Assembly (NCBI RefSeq): GCF_012396235.1
Contig: NZ_JAAXPA010000002.1
Location: 248,001-312,000 of the forward strand
DNA: 64,000 bases
Origin: Rhodococcus opacus
Lineage (GTDB): Bacteria > Actinomycetota > Actinomycetes > Mycobacteriales > Mycobacteriaceae
Reading direction: 5' to 3'
A program made the position numbers and the translations under genes. How positions within the stretch are numbered: the first letter of the stretch is position 1; every line of letters starts with the position of its first letter. Under the pieces are notes generated by a model. It was not told where the DNA came from. It worked only from the letters and a program-made list of their open reading frames with translations, and ran no database searches. This document shows positions 1 to 8,149 of this stretch, one piece after another.

Positions 1-53
1 TGAGTGAGAAAGAGTGCTCGAACACGCTTTGCCGCTCACGTACGCACGGTCCG

Positions 54-497
54 TCAACTGCCGAACGGGCTGCCGGACGAGCCTCCGCCGCCCGGCCCGG
101 ATGTCTCGGTGACGGTGACGATGGTGGGTTCGACGGTGCCGTTGGTCAGCGGCGGAATGCTTCCCCACTGCTCGAACGACGGCACGCTCGAGCAGGACCA
201 TTGCACCGCGTACTTGCCGGGGTCGACGGTGGCCTTCAGCTCGCCGTCGTCTCCGCCCATCACGACGGTCGGGCCCACGGTGGCGGCCGGCAGGGTTCCG
301 TCGACGGGGACGATGTTCATCACGCACACCACTGCCCCGGACACGTCGTACCGGACGTCCATCACCACGGCATTCCCGTCGACGCCGATATCGACCGTGA
401 CGTCTTCGGGTGCCGCGGACGCGGTGGGTGCGGCGAGTAGACCCGCGCCGGCGACAGCGGCGGCGATACCTACGGTTCGTGCAATCGTGACCTTCAT
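54..497 (-). CDS. Small secreted protein with signal peptide
   Basis: The protein has 147 residues and I do not recognise its family. The start is the ATG at 495-497, preceded by AAGGA, because it places a classical signal peptide at the N-terminus: MKVTIART, then a hydrophobic stretch, then an Ala-rich cleavage site (APTASAAPED) near residue 30. The mature part has two Cys residues that could form a disulfide and ends in a Gly/Ser-rich tail. It resembles the many small exported proteins of Nocardiaceae and Mycobacteriaceae. No enzymatic motif is visible. The next gene is divergent, so it is probably a single-gene unit. The 53 bases to its left hold nothing I can identify. Confidence 0.7.
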   Translation of the reverse strand: MKVTIARTVGIAAAVAGAGLLAAPTASAAPEDVTVDIGVDGNAVVMDVRYDVSGAVVCVMNIVPVDGTLPAATVGPTVVMGGDDGELKATVDPGKYAVQWSCSSVPSFEQWGSIPPLTNGTVEPTIVTVTETSGPGGGGSSGSPFGS

Positions 498-664
498 CGG
501 TGCATCCTTCCGGACTTCTTTGTTGCCGGTTGATACGAGGCAAGAGCCACCCGGGAGTATCGCACCTCGAACCCTCATCTGCTGGGATGTGGAAGGTGGA
601 ACACTGCTGGTCTGGGAGTTCAGCGTGTCGATCCGACACCCGGTGCATCGAAGGAGACGGCGAA

Positions 665-1099
665 GTGCTCGGACGGAAGAACTACACGAAGGACGAAATC
701 GATCACGCCGAGGCGTCCGTCGCGGAGCAGGTCGCCGCGTACACGTCGCTGACGGGGGCGATTGCGGGCGAGGTCACGGGCAAGAAGGTTTTCGCCGCAC
801 TCGAGGACTTCGAGCCACTGTTCTTCGGCAACATGGTCCTGGTGCTGGACCGCTACTTCGTCCACCGGATCCGGGCGGTCACGGGCAAGGACGGGAACCC
901 GCTCAACGAACTCGAGATCATCGCCGACTCGTTGATGAACAACGACGGCATCCTGCGCGGCATCAGCGTCCTGAAGTATTTCTCCGGCCAGTCCGTGCTG
1001 AAGTTGGAGATCGGCGACCGGATCCGCGTGAGCGCCGACGACTTCGAGCGGCTGTCGGCGGCGTTCTTCGCGGAACTGCGGTCGCGGTTCCTGGCATGA
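665..1099 (+). CDS. Conserved hypothetical protein, 144 aa
   Basis: The start is the GTG at 665 because AAGGAG lies 8 nt upstream (651-656); longer starts in the same frame run into the promoter of the divergent secreted-protein gene. The product is mostly helical by composition, with no signal peptide or membrane segment and no domain I recognise. The centre (FFGNMVLVLDRYFVHRIRAV) and the C-terminal half look well packed, as in a small alpha-helical fold. The stop overlaps the start of the metallophosphoesterase (ATGA), so the two are translationally coupled and probably work in the same process, which the sequence does not reveal. Confidence 0.7.
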   Translation: MLGRKNYTKDEIDHAEASVAEQVAAYTSLTGAIAGEVTGKKVFAALEDFEPLFFGNMVLVLDRYFVHRIRAVTGKDGNPLNELEIIADSLMNNDGILRGISVLKYFSGQSVLKLEIGDRIRVSADDFERLSAAFFAELRSRFLA

Positions 1100-1698
1100 G
1101 CGTGTGGTTCACGTCCGATCTGCACCTTCGTCACGCCCGGCTGGTGGAGATCCGGGGCTTCGAAACGGAGATCGACGCGCACGACCAATCCATCCTCGAC
1201 GCGCTGGCCGCCGCCGTCGGGAGCGGCGATCAACTCTGGATACTCGGCGACATCACCGTCGGAGGTAAGGCCGCCGAGGACTGGGCGCTGCGCGCACTCG
1301 ACGAGTTCGCGCGGAAGCGGAACGTCGAACTGCATCTGATCCCCGGCAATCACGACTCGTGTCACCCGATGGCGAACCGCAACAGCCACATCCGGCAACG
1401 GGTGTTCCTGGAGACGTTCGCGTCGGTGCAGTTGTTCGCGCGGCGCAAGATCGCGGGCGAGACCGTGCTGCTCTCCCATTTCCCGTACGTCGGCGACCAC
1501 ACCGCGGAGGACCGGGGCGTGAAATACCGGCTGCAGGACGAGGGAGACTGGTTGCTGCACGGGCACACTCACCAGGACGGCGTGCTCGACCCGTCCGTGC
1601 ACCCGCGGCAGATCCACGTGGGCTGGGACAGTTGGCGCAGGCCCGTGCACGTCGACGAGATCGCGGAGATCATCGGGCCGGACGCGTCGACCCGGTGA
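1096..1698 (+). CDS. Metallophosphoesterase (calcineurin-like), 200 aa
   Basis: A small cytosolic calcineurin-like phosphoesterase. The order of metal-binding motifs is typical: SDLHLRH near residue 7, WILGDIT near 49, IPGNHD near 85, then SHFPY near 123 and LLHGHTHQ near 155. These supply the Asp/His/Asn ligands of a dinuclear metal centre. The family includes phosphodiesterases and phosphatases acting on nucleotides or small esters; the substrate here is unknown. The ATG overlaps the stop of the upstream unknown gene. Its 3' end overlaps the converging AraC-family gene by 29 bp. Confidence 0.85.
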   Translation: MSVWFTSDLHLRHARLVEIRGFETEIDAHDQSILDALAAAVGSGDQLWILGDITVGGKAAEDWALRALDEFARKRNVELHLIPGNHDSCHPMANRNSHIRQRVFLETFASVQLFARRKIAGETVLLSHFPYVGDHTAEDRGVKYRLQDEGDWLLHGHTHQDGVLDPSVHPRQIHVGWDSWRRPVHVDEIAEIIGPDASTR

Positions 1699-2656
1699 CC
1701 GGTGTGGCGTCGGCGCGGTATCTGCCGGGCGTCGATCCGTGCGTGTTCTTGAACAGCCGGGAGAAGTGGGCGGCGTCGGTGAAACCCCAGCGGGCACCGA
1801 TGGCCGAGACGGGCAGATCGCGGTGACGGGGGTCGGCGAGATCGCGTCGGCACTGCTCGAGGCGGCGGCGTCGGATCCATCCGCTCACCGTGTCGCCGTC
1901 GGCCTCGAACAGCTTCTGCAGGTGCCGCACCGAGATGTGATGCGCGGTGGCGATCGAGTGCAGATCCAGCTCCCGGTCGGCGAGCCGCTCGTCGATGAAG
2001 GCGGTGACCCGAACTCGCAGTGCGTTCCCGCGCGACTGCGGGATCAGTCCGTCGGCGAGGTGGAGTTGCTCCGCGAAAGCGGCCGCGACCAGATCGAGGA
2101 CGGCGTCGCCGAGGTGGACCGCGACAGTGGGGGAGGCGTCGGCGATCTGCTCGCCGAGCCCGCGCAACAGCGGGGTGACGACGACACCGAGCCCCTGGCT
2201 GCCCCGCACGCGGCGCGCGGTGAGCTGGGCGATGCCGTCGGGCGGAACGCGGAGCAGGTGCCGGGGAAACATCACGACCAGCATCCGGAACCGGTCGTCG
2301 AACGACAGCTGATACGGCCGGGTCGTGTCGTAGATCGCGAAGTCGCCGGGGGTGAGCGCGGCTTCGCGGCCGTCCTGGCTCAGGACGCACGACCCGTGCA
2401 CCTGCAGTCCGAGTTTGAAGTAGTCGGGGTTGGCGGCGCGGATGGTCCGCGGTGTTCGGCGAATAACGTGCGGGGCGGCCGTGACCTCGCTGATCCGGAT
2501 CGCACCGACCGTCGCGCCGCGCACGACGCCACGGAAGTCGTCGTGGTCGGCCGACGTCATTTCGAGGGGGACGAACGCGTCGCTCACCGACTCGCGGAAC
2601 TCGTCGAACGAGACCAGGCGCTGTTCGCCCGGACGGATGAGACTGCTCACGACCAT
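1670..2656 (-). CDS. AraC-family transcriptional regulator, 328 aa
   Basis: The N-terminal two thirds (about residues 30-190) match the AraC-binding-like cupin domain found with this class (FKLGLQVHGSCVL, GDFAIYDTTRPY, ending with LLRGLGEQI). The C-terminal 100 residues form the double helix-turn-helix (LHSIATAHHISVRHLQKLF and AIGARWGFTDAAHFSRLFK). Such proteins usually activate catabolic promoters. The start lies only 8 nt after the MarR gene stop, so the two regulators form an operon. It is one candidate for the activator of the shared promoter motif described in the findings; no direct evidence links them. Confidence 0.85.
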   Translation of the reverse strand: MVVSSLIRPGEQRLVSFDEFRESVSDAFVPLEMTSADHDDFRGVVRGATVGAIRISEVTAAPHVIRRTPRTIRAANPDYFKLGLQVHGSCVLSQDGREAALTPGDFAIYDTTRPYQLSFDDRFRMLVVMFPRHLLRVPPDGIAQLTARRVRGSQGLGVVVTPLLRGLGEQIADASPTVAVHLGDAVLDLVAAAFAEQLHLADGLIPQSRGNALRVRVTAFIDERLADRELDLHSIATAHHISVRHLQKLFEADGDTVSGWIRRRRLEQCRRDLADPRHRDLPVSAIGARWGFTDAAHFSRLFKNTHGSTPGRYRADATPVTGSTRPAR

Positions 2657-2664
2657 CGTCTACC

Positions 2665-3204
2665 TCAACTGCGTTTGACGGCTTCGCGTGCGGCGGTGCC
2701 CGACGCCAGCTTCTCCAGCAACCCGATCAGGACGAGCCGTTCCGACGCTGTCAGCGCGTCGGTCCACGTCTGCTCGCGTTTGTTGTGCGCCGAGTACGTG
2801 CTGACGATGGCGTCGTGCCCGGCGTCGGTGAGTTCGAGGTCGACCGCCCGGCGGTCGCCTGCGGACGGTCGCCGCGTCACGAGACCGTCGCGCTCGAGCG
2901 TATTCACCAGCGCCGATACAGCAGACCTGCTCATCCCGGACAGTGAGGCCACCCGCTTGGCTTCGCACGGTCCGGCGAGCCACAACACGAACAGCACCCG
3001 GAATCCGGGCCAGCTCCACCCGCTGGGCCGGTGGACCGTCGACTCGAGGTCGTAGACGAGGGCACTGGTCACGCGGTGCAGCGCGAGAACCAGGCGCATG
3101 GACACCGGATCGACCTCGGGCAGTTCGTCGACGGTCTTGCCCACCGCGAAGTCCACGAAGGACAGGAAGTCCAGGTTGCTCTGGTCGGTCGTCTCCTCGG
3201 GCAT
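2665..3204 (-). CDS. MarR-family transcriptional regulator
   Basis: About 179 residues. A winged helix-turn-helix spans residues 65-130 (AKRVASLSGMSRSAVSALV, then LVTRRPSAGDRRAVDLELT, the characteristic MarR wing with DRR). The start may be the ATG at 3202-3204 or a GTG two codons upstream (3208-3210); neither has a strong ribosome site. It is first in a two-gene unit with the AraC gene and lies just downstream of the terminator of the SDR operon. MarR proteins usually repress and respond to aromatic or lipophilic ligands. The target is not evident. Confidence 0.85.
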   Translation of the reverse strand: MPEETTDQSNLDFLSFVDFAVGKTVDELPEVDPVSMRLVLALHRVTSALVYDLESTVHRPSGWSWPGFRVLFVLWLAGPCEAKRVASLSGMSRSAVSALVNTLERDGLVTRRPSAGDRRAVDLELTDAGHDAIVSTYSAHNKREQTWTDALTASERLVLIGLLEKLASGTAAREAVKRS

Positions 3205-3255
3205 GAGCACAGGTTAGCGGCCGAATCGGTGTAATCAAAGCCTTGACCATTAGCG

Positions 3256-3301
3256 CCCGTGAGTACTTGTTAACCGCCCGACGTTAATAAGTACTCACGG
3301 G
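3256..3301 (-). terminator. Hairpin terminator of the SDR operon (variable-arm family)
   Basis: Arms of 19 nt (3256-3274 and 3283-3301, starting CCCGTGAGTACTT) pair with one wobble around an 8-nt loop. It lies 3 nt past the stop of the SDR gene. It shares the GCGCCCGTG entry with the hairpins at 10142 and 62822. There is no T-tract, as usual in actinobacteria. Confidence 0.65.
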
Positions 3302-3304
3302 GCG

Positions 3305-4141
3305 TCAGCCAGTGACCCTCGCGGCATTGCCCGCGTCGACGGGCAGGACGATGCCGCTGATGTGTGCGCTGCCCTCGGCGGCGAGGAACAGCACGACCCG
3401 GGTGACCTCGGCGGCATCCAGCCACGCCACGGGCTGGGCGTGCAGGCTGCGGAACACCGGTTCCACGTCCTGTGCTCCGGGCATCTCCAGGTCCGGCCGC
3501 ATCATCCGGTAGAGGGCGTCGTTGTGAATCATCGGTGTCGAGATATTGCCCGGTGCAATCGCATTCACCGTGATGCCGTGCGGGGCGAGGTCGAGCGCCG
3601 CGCTCTTGGTGAGCCCGATGACACCCCACTTCGACGCCGCGTACGCGGCCATGTTGGTGTTGCCGGCCCGGCCGAGCATCGACGAGATGGTGACGATCCG
3701 GCCGTATCCCCGCCGGATCATGCCGGGCGCCACCGCTCCCACTGTGTTGAAGACGCCGGTGAGGTTGGAACCGATCGCCTCCGACCACTGTTCCTGCGTA
3801 AGCGACTGCACCGGGGCGGCCACCGAGACGCCGGCATTCGCGACCGCGACGTCGATCCGCCCGAACTCGGACTCCGCCTCCGCAACCAGTGCGTCCATCG
3901 CGGCCCGGTCCGCGGTGTCCACCTTGGCGGTGATGCACCGGCGGCCGGTGGCGCGCACCAGCTCCGCGGTCTCGTCGAGATCGGCGGCAGTGGCCAGGGG
4001 ATAGTTCACGGCCGGGCTGTCCTCACAGCGGTCGCACAGAACTATGTCTGCTCCACGTTCGGCCAGTGCGACCGCGTGGCTGCGGCCCTGGCCGCGGGCG
4101 CCGCCGGTGATCAGGGCGACCCGGCCTTCGAAGTCTTCCAT
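3305..4141 (-). CDS. SDR oxidoreductase of the mycofactocin-coupled type, 278 aa
   Basis: A short-chain dehydrogenase with the nucleotide-binding GGARGQGR motif at residues 13-20 and catalytic Ser153/154, Tyr167 and Lys171. After beta-2 it has the long insertion (NYPLATAADLDETAELV, then GRR) that marks the subfamily named mycofactocin-coupled SDRs, which are thought to retain NAD and pass electrons to mycofactocin. It is the last of three SDR genes on the minus strand (5869 to 3305), 23 nt after the previous one. In a steroid cluster a hydroxysteroid dehydrogenase role is plausible but inferred. No mft genes lie in the window. Confidence 0.85.
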   Translation of the reverse strand: MEDFEGRVALITGGARGQGRSHAVALAERGADIVLCDRCEDSPAVNYPLATAADLDETAELVRATGRRCITAKVDTADRAAMDALVAEAESEFGRIDVAVANAGVSVAAPVQSLTQEQWSEAIGSNLTGVFNTVGAVAPGMIRRGYGRIVTISSMLGRAGNTNMAAYAASKWGVIGLTKSAALDLAPHGITVNAIAPGNISTPMIHNDALYRMMRPDLEMPGAQDVEPVFRSLHAQPVAWLDAAEVTRVVLFLAAEGSAHISGIVLPVDAGNAARVTG

Positions 4142-4164
4142 CGTCGTTCTCCTGTCCGGGCGGA

Positions 4165-4908
4165 TCAGCGCAGCTTGATGCTGCCGCCGTCCGCCATCAG
4201 TGTCTGTCCGGTCATGTACCGCGAATCTTCGGAGGCGAGGAACACCGCGACGGGCGCGATGTCGGTCTCGGGATCGCCGATCCGCTGCAGCGGAACCTTC
4301 GCCACGGACGCGGCGGCGCGGTCGGGAAATTGTTCCTGCCAGGCGAGGACGCCCTCGGTCGCGGCGAACGGGCAGATCACGTTGACCCGGATCTGATCGG
4401 CCGCCCACTCGTTGGCGGCCACCCGGCTGACGCCGCGAATCGCTTCCTTGGCCGCGGCGTACGACGTCTGGGTGGGCATGCCGTCGAGCCCGGACCCGGA
4501 CGCGAAGTTGATCACCGACCCCTTCGCCGCCGTCAACTGCTCGTAGCACGCCTGCATGAGGTGAACGACCGGATAGAACCCGGTCCGGAACGAGAGGTCG
4601 AACATCTCCTGGGTGTGGTCGATCAGTAGGGCCTGCCGCGAGGCGTGGGCGTTGTTGACCAGCACGTCCACGGATCCGAACGCTGCGACGGCGGCGTCCC
4701 GGATCTGCTCGGCGGATTCGCGCCGGGAGATGTCGGTGTTCAGGAAGCGAGCGGACGATCCCAATTCCTGCTCGAGATCCTTGCCGCGTTCGTCGTCGAT
4801 GTCGACGAACAGGACGTTGGCGCCCTCGCGGACGAACACCGTCGTCACGGCCCGGCCGATGCCGCCGGCGCCGCCCGTCACGATCGCCGTCTTTCCGTGC
4901 AGCCTCAT
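4165..4908 (-). CDS. SDR oxidoreductase, 247 aa
   Basis: A classical SDR: TGGAGGIGRA at residues 11-20, an NNAH variant of the NNAG motif near 85, and catalytic Ser137/139, Tyr150, Lys154. The C-terminus ends in the usual MADGGSIKLR. The ATG at 4906-4908 has AAGGAG upstream; longer starts lack one. It is the middle gene of the three-SDR operon (25 nt from the upstream gene, 23 nt to the next). Likely a hydroxysteroid or alcohol dehydrogenase; the substrate cannot be told from the sequence. Confidence 0.85.
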   Translation of the reverse strand: MRLHGKTAIVTGGAGGIGRAVTTVFVREGANVLFVDIDDERGKDLEQELGSSARFLNTDISRRESAEQIRDAAVAAFGSVDVLVNNAHASRQALLIDHTQEMFDLSFRTGFYPVVHLMQACYEQLTAAKGSVINFASGSGLDGMPTQTSYAAAKEAIRGVSRVAANEWAADQIRVNVICPFAATEGVLAWQEQFPDRAAASVAKVPLQRIGDPETDIAPVAVFLASEDSRYMTGQTLMADGGSIKLR

Positions 4909-4933
4909 CGTGCGCTCCTTCTGCGGTTGTGGC

Positions 4934-5869
4934 TCAGACATCGGCGGTGTCGCCGGTCGCCAGCGCGACCTTCTCCAGTTCGGCGACGCTGAACGCGGCA
5001 TAATTCTCGTACGGTCCGCGGCCGGCGAAGTAGGGTGTGAGAAGCTCCTCCAGCTCCTCGGGCGAGAACGCGGAACCCGCTGCGTCGAAGCGGTTCTCGA
5101 CCTGCGGTGCCGCCATCACCGCGACCATCTTGCCGTACACGACGAACACCTGTCCGTTGATCTCGTCGGCGGCGGGGGAGGACAGGTAGTGGACGAGGGT
5201 GGCGACCCGTTCGGGTGACAGAGGGTCGAGTCCCGCGTCGGCCGTGTTCTCGCCGAACGCGTCGGCGGTCATGGCCGTCCTGGCGCGCGGGCAGATCGCG
5301 TTGGCGCGCACCCCGTAGCGGGACAGGCCCTGTGCCGTCGAGAGTGTGAGTGCGGTGATCCCGGCCTTCGCGGCCGAGTAGTTGGGCTGGCCCGCCGATC
5401 CGAACAGGAACGCCTCGGACGACGTGTTGACGACCCGCCCGTATACCGGGCCTCCGGCGGCCTTGCTCGCCTCGCGCCAGTGCACGGCGGCGGCCCGCGA
5501 CGTGGCGGCGTGCCCCTTGAGGTGGACGCGGATGACGTCGTCCCAGTCGGATTCGGTGAGGTTGAAAATCATCTTGTCGCGCAGGATTCCGGCGTTGTTG
5601 ACGAGGATGTCCATCGATCCGAACGTGCTGACGGCCTCGTGCACGAGGTGTTCGCCCAGCGACCAGTCGGAGACGTCACCGGTCACGGCGGTGGCGCGGC
5701 CGCCGGCCGCCGCGATCTCCGCGGTCACTGCGTGTGCGCCGTCGCCCATGTCGTTGACGACGACTGCCGCGCCGGCGGCGGCGAGTGCGAGGGCTTCGGC
5801 CCGGCCGAGGCCTGCGCCCGCGCCGGTGACGACGGCAGTGCGTCCGGCGAGGCTGAGTGATTCCGTCAT
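4934..5869 (-). CDS. SDR of the Hsd4A/multifunctional-enzyme type, 311 aa
   Basis: The SDR core has TGAGAGLGRA at residues 15-24, VVVNDMG, NNAGILRDK near 91-99, and catalytic Ser150/151, Tyr164, Lys168. The NNAGILRDKMIFNLTESDWD stretch and the extra 50-residue C-terminal tail are typical of the D-hydroxyacyl-CoA dehydrogenase domain of peroxisomal multifunctional enzyme and of actinobacterial Hsd4A-like proteins, which oxidise beta-hydroxyacyl-CoA side-chain intermediates or 17-beta-hydroxysteroids. It is first in the three-SDR operon. The promoter region (5870-6103) is shared with the divergent MFS gene and holds a 20-bp dyad and a copy of the cluster motif. Confidence 0.85.
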   Translation of the reverse strand: MTESLSLAGRTAVVTGAGAGLGRAEALALAAAGAAVVVNDMGDGAHAVTAEIAAAGGRATAVTGDVSDWSLGEHLVHEAVSTFGSMDILVNNAGILRDKMIFNLTESDWDDVIRVHLKGHAATSRAAAVHWREASKAAGGPVYGRVVNTSSEAFLFGSAGQPNYSAAKAGITALTLSTAQGLSRYGVRANAICPRARTAMTADAFGENTADAGLDPLSPERVATLVHYLSSPAADEINGQVFVVYGKMVAVMAAPQVENRFDAAGSAFSPEELEELLTPYFAGRGPYENYAAFSVAELEKVALATGDTADV

Positions 5870-5891
5870 GGGAACTCCTGAGTGAGAGATG

Positions 5892-5911
5892 AACTAGATT
5901 TCATTCTAGTT
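5892..5911. promoter_or_regulatory. Operator-like dyad in the SDR/MFS divergent promoter
   Basis: AACTAGA and TCTAGTT are separated by TTTCAT. The perfect 7-bp arms and AT-rich centre stand out from the GC-rich surroundings. It lies 22 nt upstream of the SDR operon start. This is typical of a TetR-type operator; the regulator is unknown. Confidence 0.5.
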
Positions 5912-6016
5912 GTATCGCACGAACTACTGATCAGTCACGAGAGAAGCGCAATCTGATAGAGGAATGTTTTCTACTTTCCCTGCCGATTCGGCATTGACGG
6001 CACCGGCTGCGGACAG

Positions 6017-6031
6017 GTCTCGGTGAGTGGG
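6017..6031 (-). promoter_or_regulatory. Copy of the cluster activator-like motif (no clear -10)
   Basis: On the minus strand it reads CCCACTCACCGAGAC, matching the motif seen upstream of hsaB, hsaA2, the OYE gene and fadE29. Unlike those copies I see no TAnnnT 28-29 nt downstream. It lies 148 nt from the SDR operon start and about 73 nt from the MFS start. Confidence 0.4.
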
Positions 6032-6103
6032 AACTGTGGTCGACGTCACTGAGCGGCATGCCAGGTTGGGCGTGCTGATCCTCTCGAATCCCCGGAGCCA
6101 CAT

Positions 6104-7576
6104 ATGCATAACATGCCCCTGTCCCCAGGTGAGGCGGAGCGCGCACCGCTCTCACGCGGGAAGTCGTTCGCCCTCCTCGCCCTGATCATCCTTCTCGTCG
6201 AAGTCATCCCGCTCGCCTACAACTTCGTCACCCCGGCGCTGCCGGAGATCGCGAAACACTTCGGCACCGCGAACGTCGGTTGGGTGATCACGATCGTCAC
6301 GCTCGTCCTCGCCGCCTCGACTCCGCTCGTCGGCAAACTCGGCGACATCTACGGCAAGAAGCGGATGATGCTCGTGTCCGCCGCGGTGTTCGGCGCCGGT
6401 TCACTACTCGGCGCGCTGGCCCCCAACTTCGAACTCTTCCTCGTGGGCCGCGGACTCCAGGGTGCGGGCATGGCGATACTCGTACTCGCCTACGGGTTGA
6501 TCCGAGACATCCTGCCCCCGTCGATCATTCCCGTGGCCGTCGGATTCGTCGCCACCGGAATGGGCGCCAGCACCATCCTCGGCCCGATCATCGGCGGCTA
6601 CCTCATCGACCACTTCGGCTACACCGGCGTGTTCTGGGCGCAACTCCTCCACGTGGCGGTCGTCGGAATCGCGGTCGCGATCTTCGTTCCCGAGACCACG
6701 CTGCGGACGCGATCGAAGCTCGACGTGCTCGGCGCGGCCATCCTCGGACTCGGCGCATTCGTGCTGCTGTTCGGTATCGGTAAGGCCGCCGCGTGGGGTT
6801 ACACGGCCCCGCAGACGCTTCTGTGCGTGGGCGGCGGTATCGCCATCCTCGCCGGCTGGCTTCTCTACGAACGCACGCCGAAGGAACCGCTCATCGACCT
6901 GCAGATGCTGAAACACGGACCCGTCGCGAAGACATTGGCCGCCAGCGGTTTCGTCCAGTTCGTCCTCGTCAGCCATTCGATGCTCATCCCGATGTTCGTC
7001 ATGACCGATCCCGACCTCGGTCTCGGTTACGGATTCGGAGTCACCGCCCTCGCCGTCGCCATCTACACCGTCCCCACGGGCGTCGTGTCGATGATCGCGG
7101 GCCCGGTCGGCGGATACTTCACCCGTCGTATCGGCCCGGCGCCGGTTCTGGTGTTCGGCGGCGCATCCCTCGCGCTCGGATCGTTCCTGCTCGCCACCCT
7201 GCACGATTCGACGGTCCAGATGATGTTCGGGCAGTTGGTGATCGGCCTCGGGCTCGGTTCCGCGTCGGCGACGCTGCCGAACCTCATCATGCGCACCGTG
7301 CCCGCGCAGACGCAGGGGATTGCCGGCGGGATGCTGAACCTGTCCGGCTCGCTGGGCAGTGCGATCGGCAGTCAGGTGATGATCGCCATCGTCGCGATCC
7401 CCGGTGTCATGCTGGTGGGCCGTGCCGCGCAGTACTCGGAGAAGGGCTTCGTGTACGCCTTCTTCACACTCGCCGTCGCCGGACTGCTCGCCGCGGTGAT
7501 GGGGCTTCTCCTCACCCGCAACAAGATCGAGCGTCCGGTCGACGCGACGGTGCCCAAGTCGGAGATGGTCGCCTGA
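6104..7576 (+). CDS. MFS transporter, DHA2-type (14 TM), 490 aa
   Basis: An integral membrane permease of the drug:H+ antiporter family with a short cytosolic N-terminus and about 14 hydrophobic helices. Conserved loops are visible: GKLGDIYGKKRMM near residue 82 (motif A), LVGRGLQGAG near 115, and GPIIGGYLIDHFGYTGVFW (motif C/D region) near 165. The ATG at 6104 has GGAG 6 nt upstream. It may export or import steroid intermediates given its divergent pairing with the SDR operon, but DHA2 proteins are also multidrug exporters. A hairpin terminator follows at 7611. Confidence 0.85.
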   Translation: MHNMPLSPGEAERAPLSRGKSFALLALIILLVEVIPLAYNFVTPALPEIAKHFGTANVGWVITIVTLVLAASTPLVGKLGDIYGKKRMMLVSAAVFGAGSLLGALAPNFELFLVGRGLQGAGMAILVLAYGLIRDILPPSIIPVAVGFVATGMGASTILGPIIGGYLIDHFGYTGVFWAQLLHVAVVGIAVAIFVPETTLRTRSKLDVLGAAILGLGAFVLLFGIGKAAAWGYTAPQTLLCVGGGIAILAGWLLYERTPKEPLIDLQMLKHGPVAKTLAASGFVQFVLVSHSMLIPMFVMTDPDLGLGYGFGVTALAVAIYTVPTGVVSMIAGPVGGYFTRRIGPAPVLVFGGASLALGSFLLATLHDSTVQMMFGQLVIGLGLGSASATLPNLIMRTVPAQTQGIAGGMLNLSGSLGSAIGSQVMIAIVAIPGVMLVGRAAQYSEKGFVYAFFTLAVAGLLAAVMGLLLTRNKIERPVDATVPKSEMVA

Positions 7577-7610
7577 TCTTTCCTCCGCGCACACCTTCCC
7601 TCCGCGCACA

Positions 7611-7649
7611 CCGACACGAGGCCCGCAGCACCTGCGGGCCTCGCGTCGG
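7611..7649. terminator. Bidirectional hairpin terminator
   Basis: Two 18-nt arms (7611-7628 and 7632-7649, starting CCGACACGAGGCCCGCAG) pair with one wobble around a 3-nt loop. It separates the converging MFS and SnoaL genes. It is followed by GGTGGCGGAGC, the constant outer arm also seen at 17561 and 62868. Just upstream, CTCCGCGCACACC occurs twice in tandem (7583-7609). Confidence 0.75.
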
Positions 7650-7666
7650 GGTGGCGGAGCCAGTGC

Positions 7667-8149
7667 TCAGGCCCGCACACCAGCCGCCAGCAGGGTGCGC
7701 GCCTCCTCCCGGCCGTCGAGCAACCGATTGACGCGCCGGGTCACCTTCCACGCGCCGTCGATCTTGGCGAGCTCCCACCGGTTGGCGGTGATCCGGTGGA
7801 CACGGAATCCGTCGTCGTCGTGAATGATCAACTGCGACTTGCACGTGGCCACCGCGGTGTCGCCGTCGACGCGCACGTGCCCGGGCTCGAGCATGTGCGC
7901 GCAGCCACCACCGATCCAGCCCTGATGCGCCTGCGACTGCACCATCGCCGTGATGGCCGCATGCCCGCGCATCACCCCGGTGTCGACGTCGTACACGCCG
8001 TCCTCGGTCCACAGCCGCGCGACCGCGTCGGCCGAACCGCTGTCGATGGCGGGACCGTAGGCGGTCATCAATTCGAGGATGGCGAGCTTGTCTTCGAGTG
8101 CGGTGACGCGTTCGGCGAGTGCGCGGACGAGTTCGTCGGTGCCGGTCAT
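7667..8149 (-). CDS. SnoaL/NTF2-like protein, 160 aa
   Basis: A small cone-shaped NTF2 fold protein with an N-terminal helix rich in heptad positions (LVRALAERVTALEDKLAILE). Members are ketosteroid isomerases, polyketide cyclases or dehydratases. Tyr31 and Asp36 (YGPAID) and His85 (CAHML) match in spacing the Tyr30/Asp35/His83 I recall for the bile-acid 7-alpha-dehydratase BaiE; the fourth residue (Asp106 there) is not evident here. It overlaps the luciferase-like gene by 4 nt (ATGA), so the two are co-translated. A steroid isomerase or dehydratase role is inferred. Confidence 0.75.
   Translation of the reverse strand: MTGTDELVRALAERVTALEDKLAILELMTAYGPAIDSGSADAVARLWTEDGVYDVDTGVMRGHAAITAMVQSQAHQGWIGGGCAHMLEPGHVRVDGDTAVATCKSQLIIHDDDGFRVHRITANRWELAKIDGAWKVTRRVNRLLDGREEARTLLAAGVRA

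Noticed and set aside
4-1098. Extension of the metallophosphoesterase frame upstream to position 4
   Set aside because: The upstream part overlaps two other genes, lacks any domain and has no ribosome site; the ATG at 1096 gives the normal family length.
3256-3301. Palindrome as an operator for the MarR protein
   Set aside because: It lies beside the MarR gene, but its arms and GCGCCCGTG entry match hairpins at gene ends elsewhere (10142, 62822), so a terminator explains it better.
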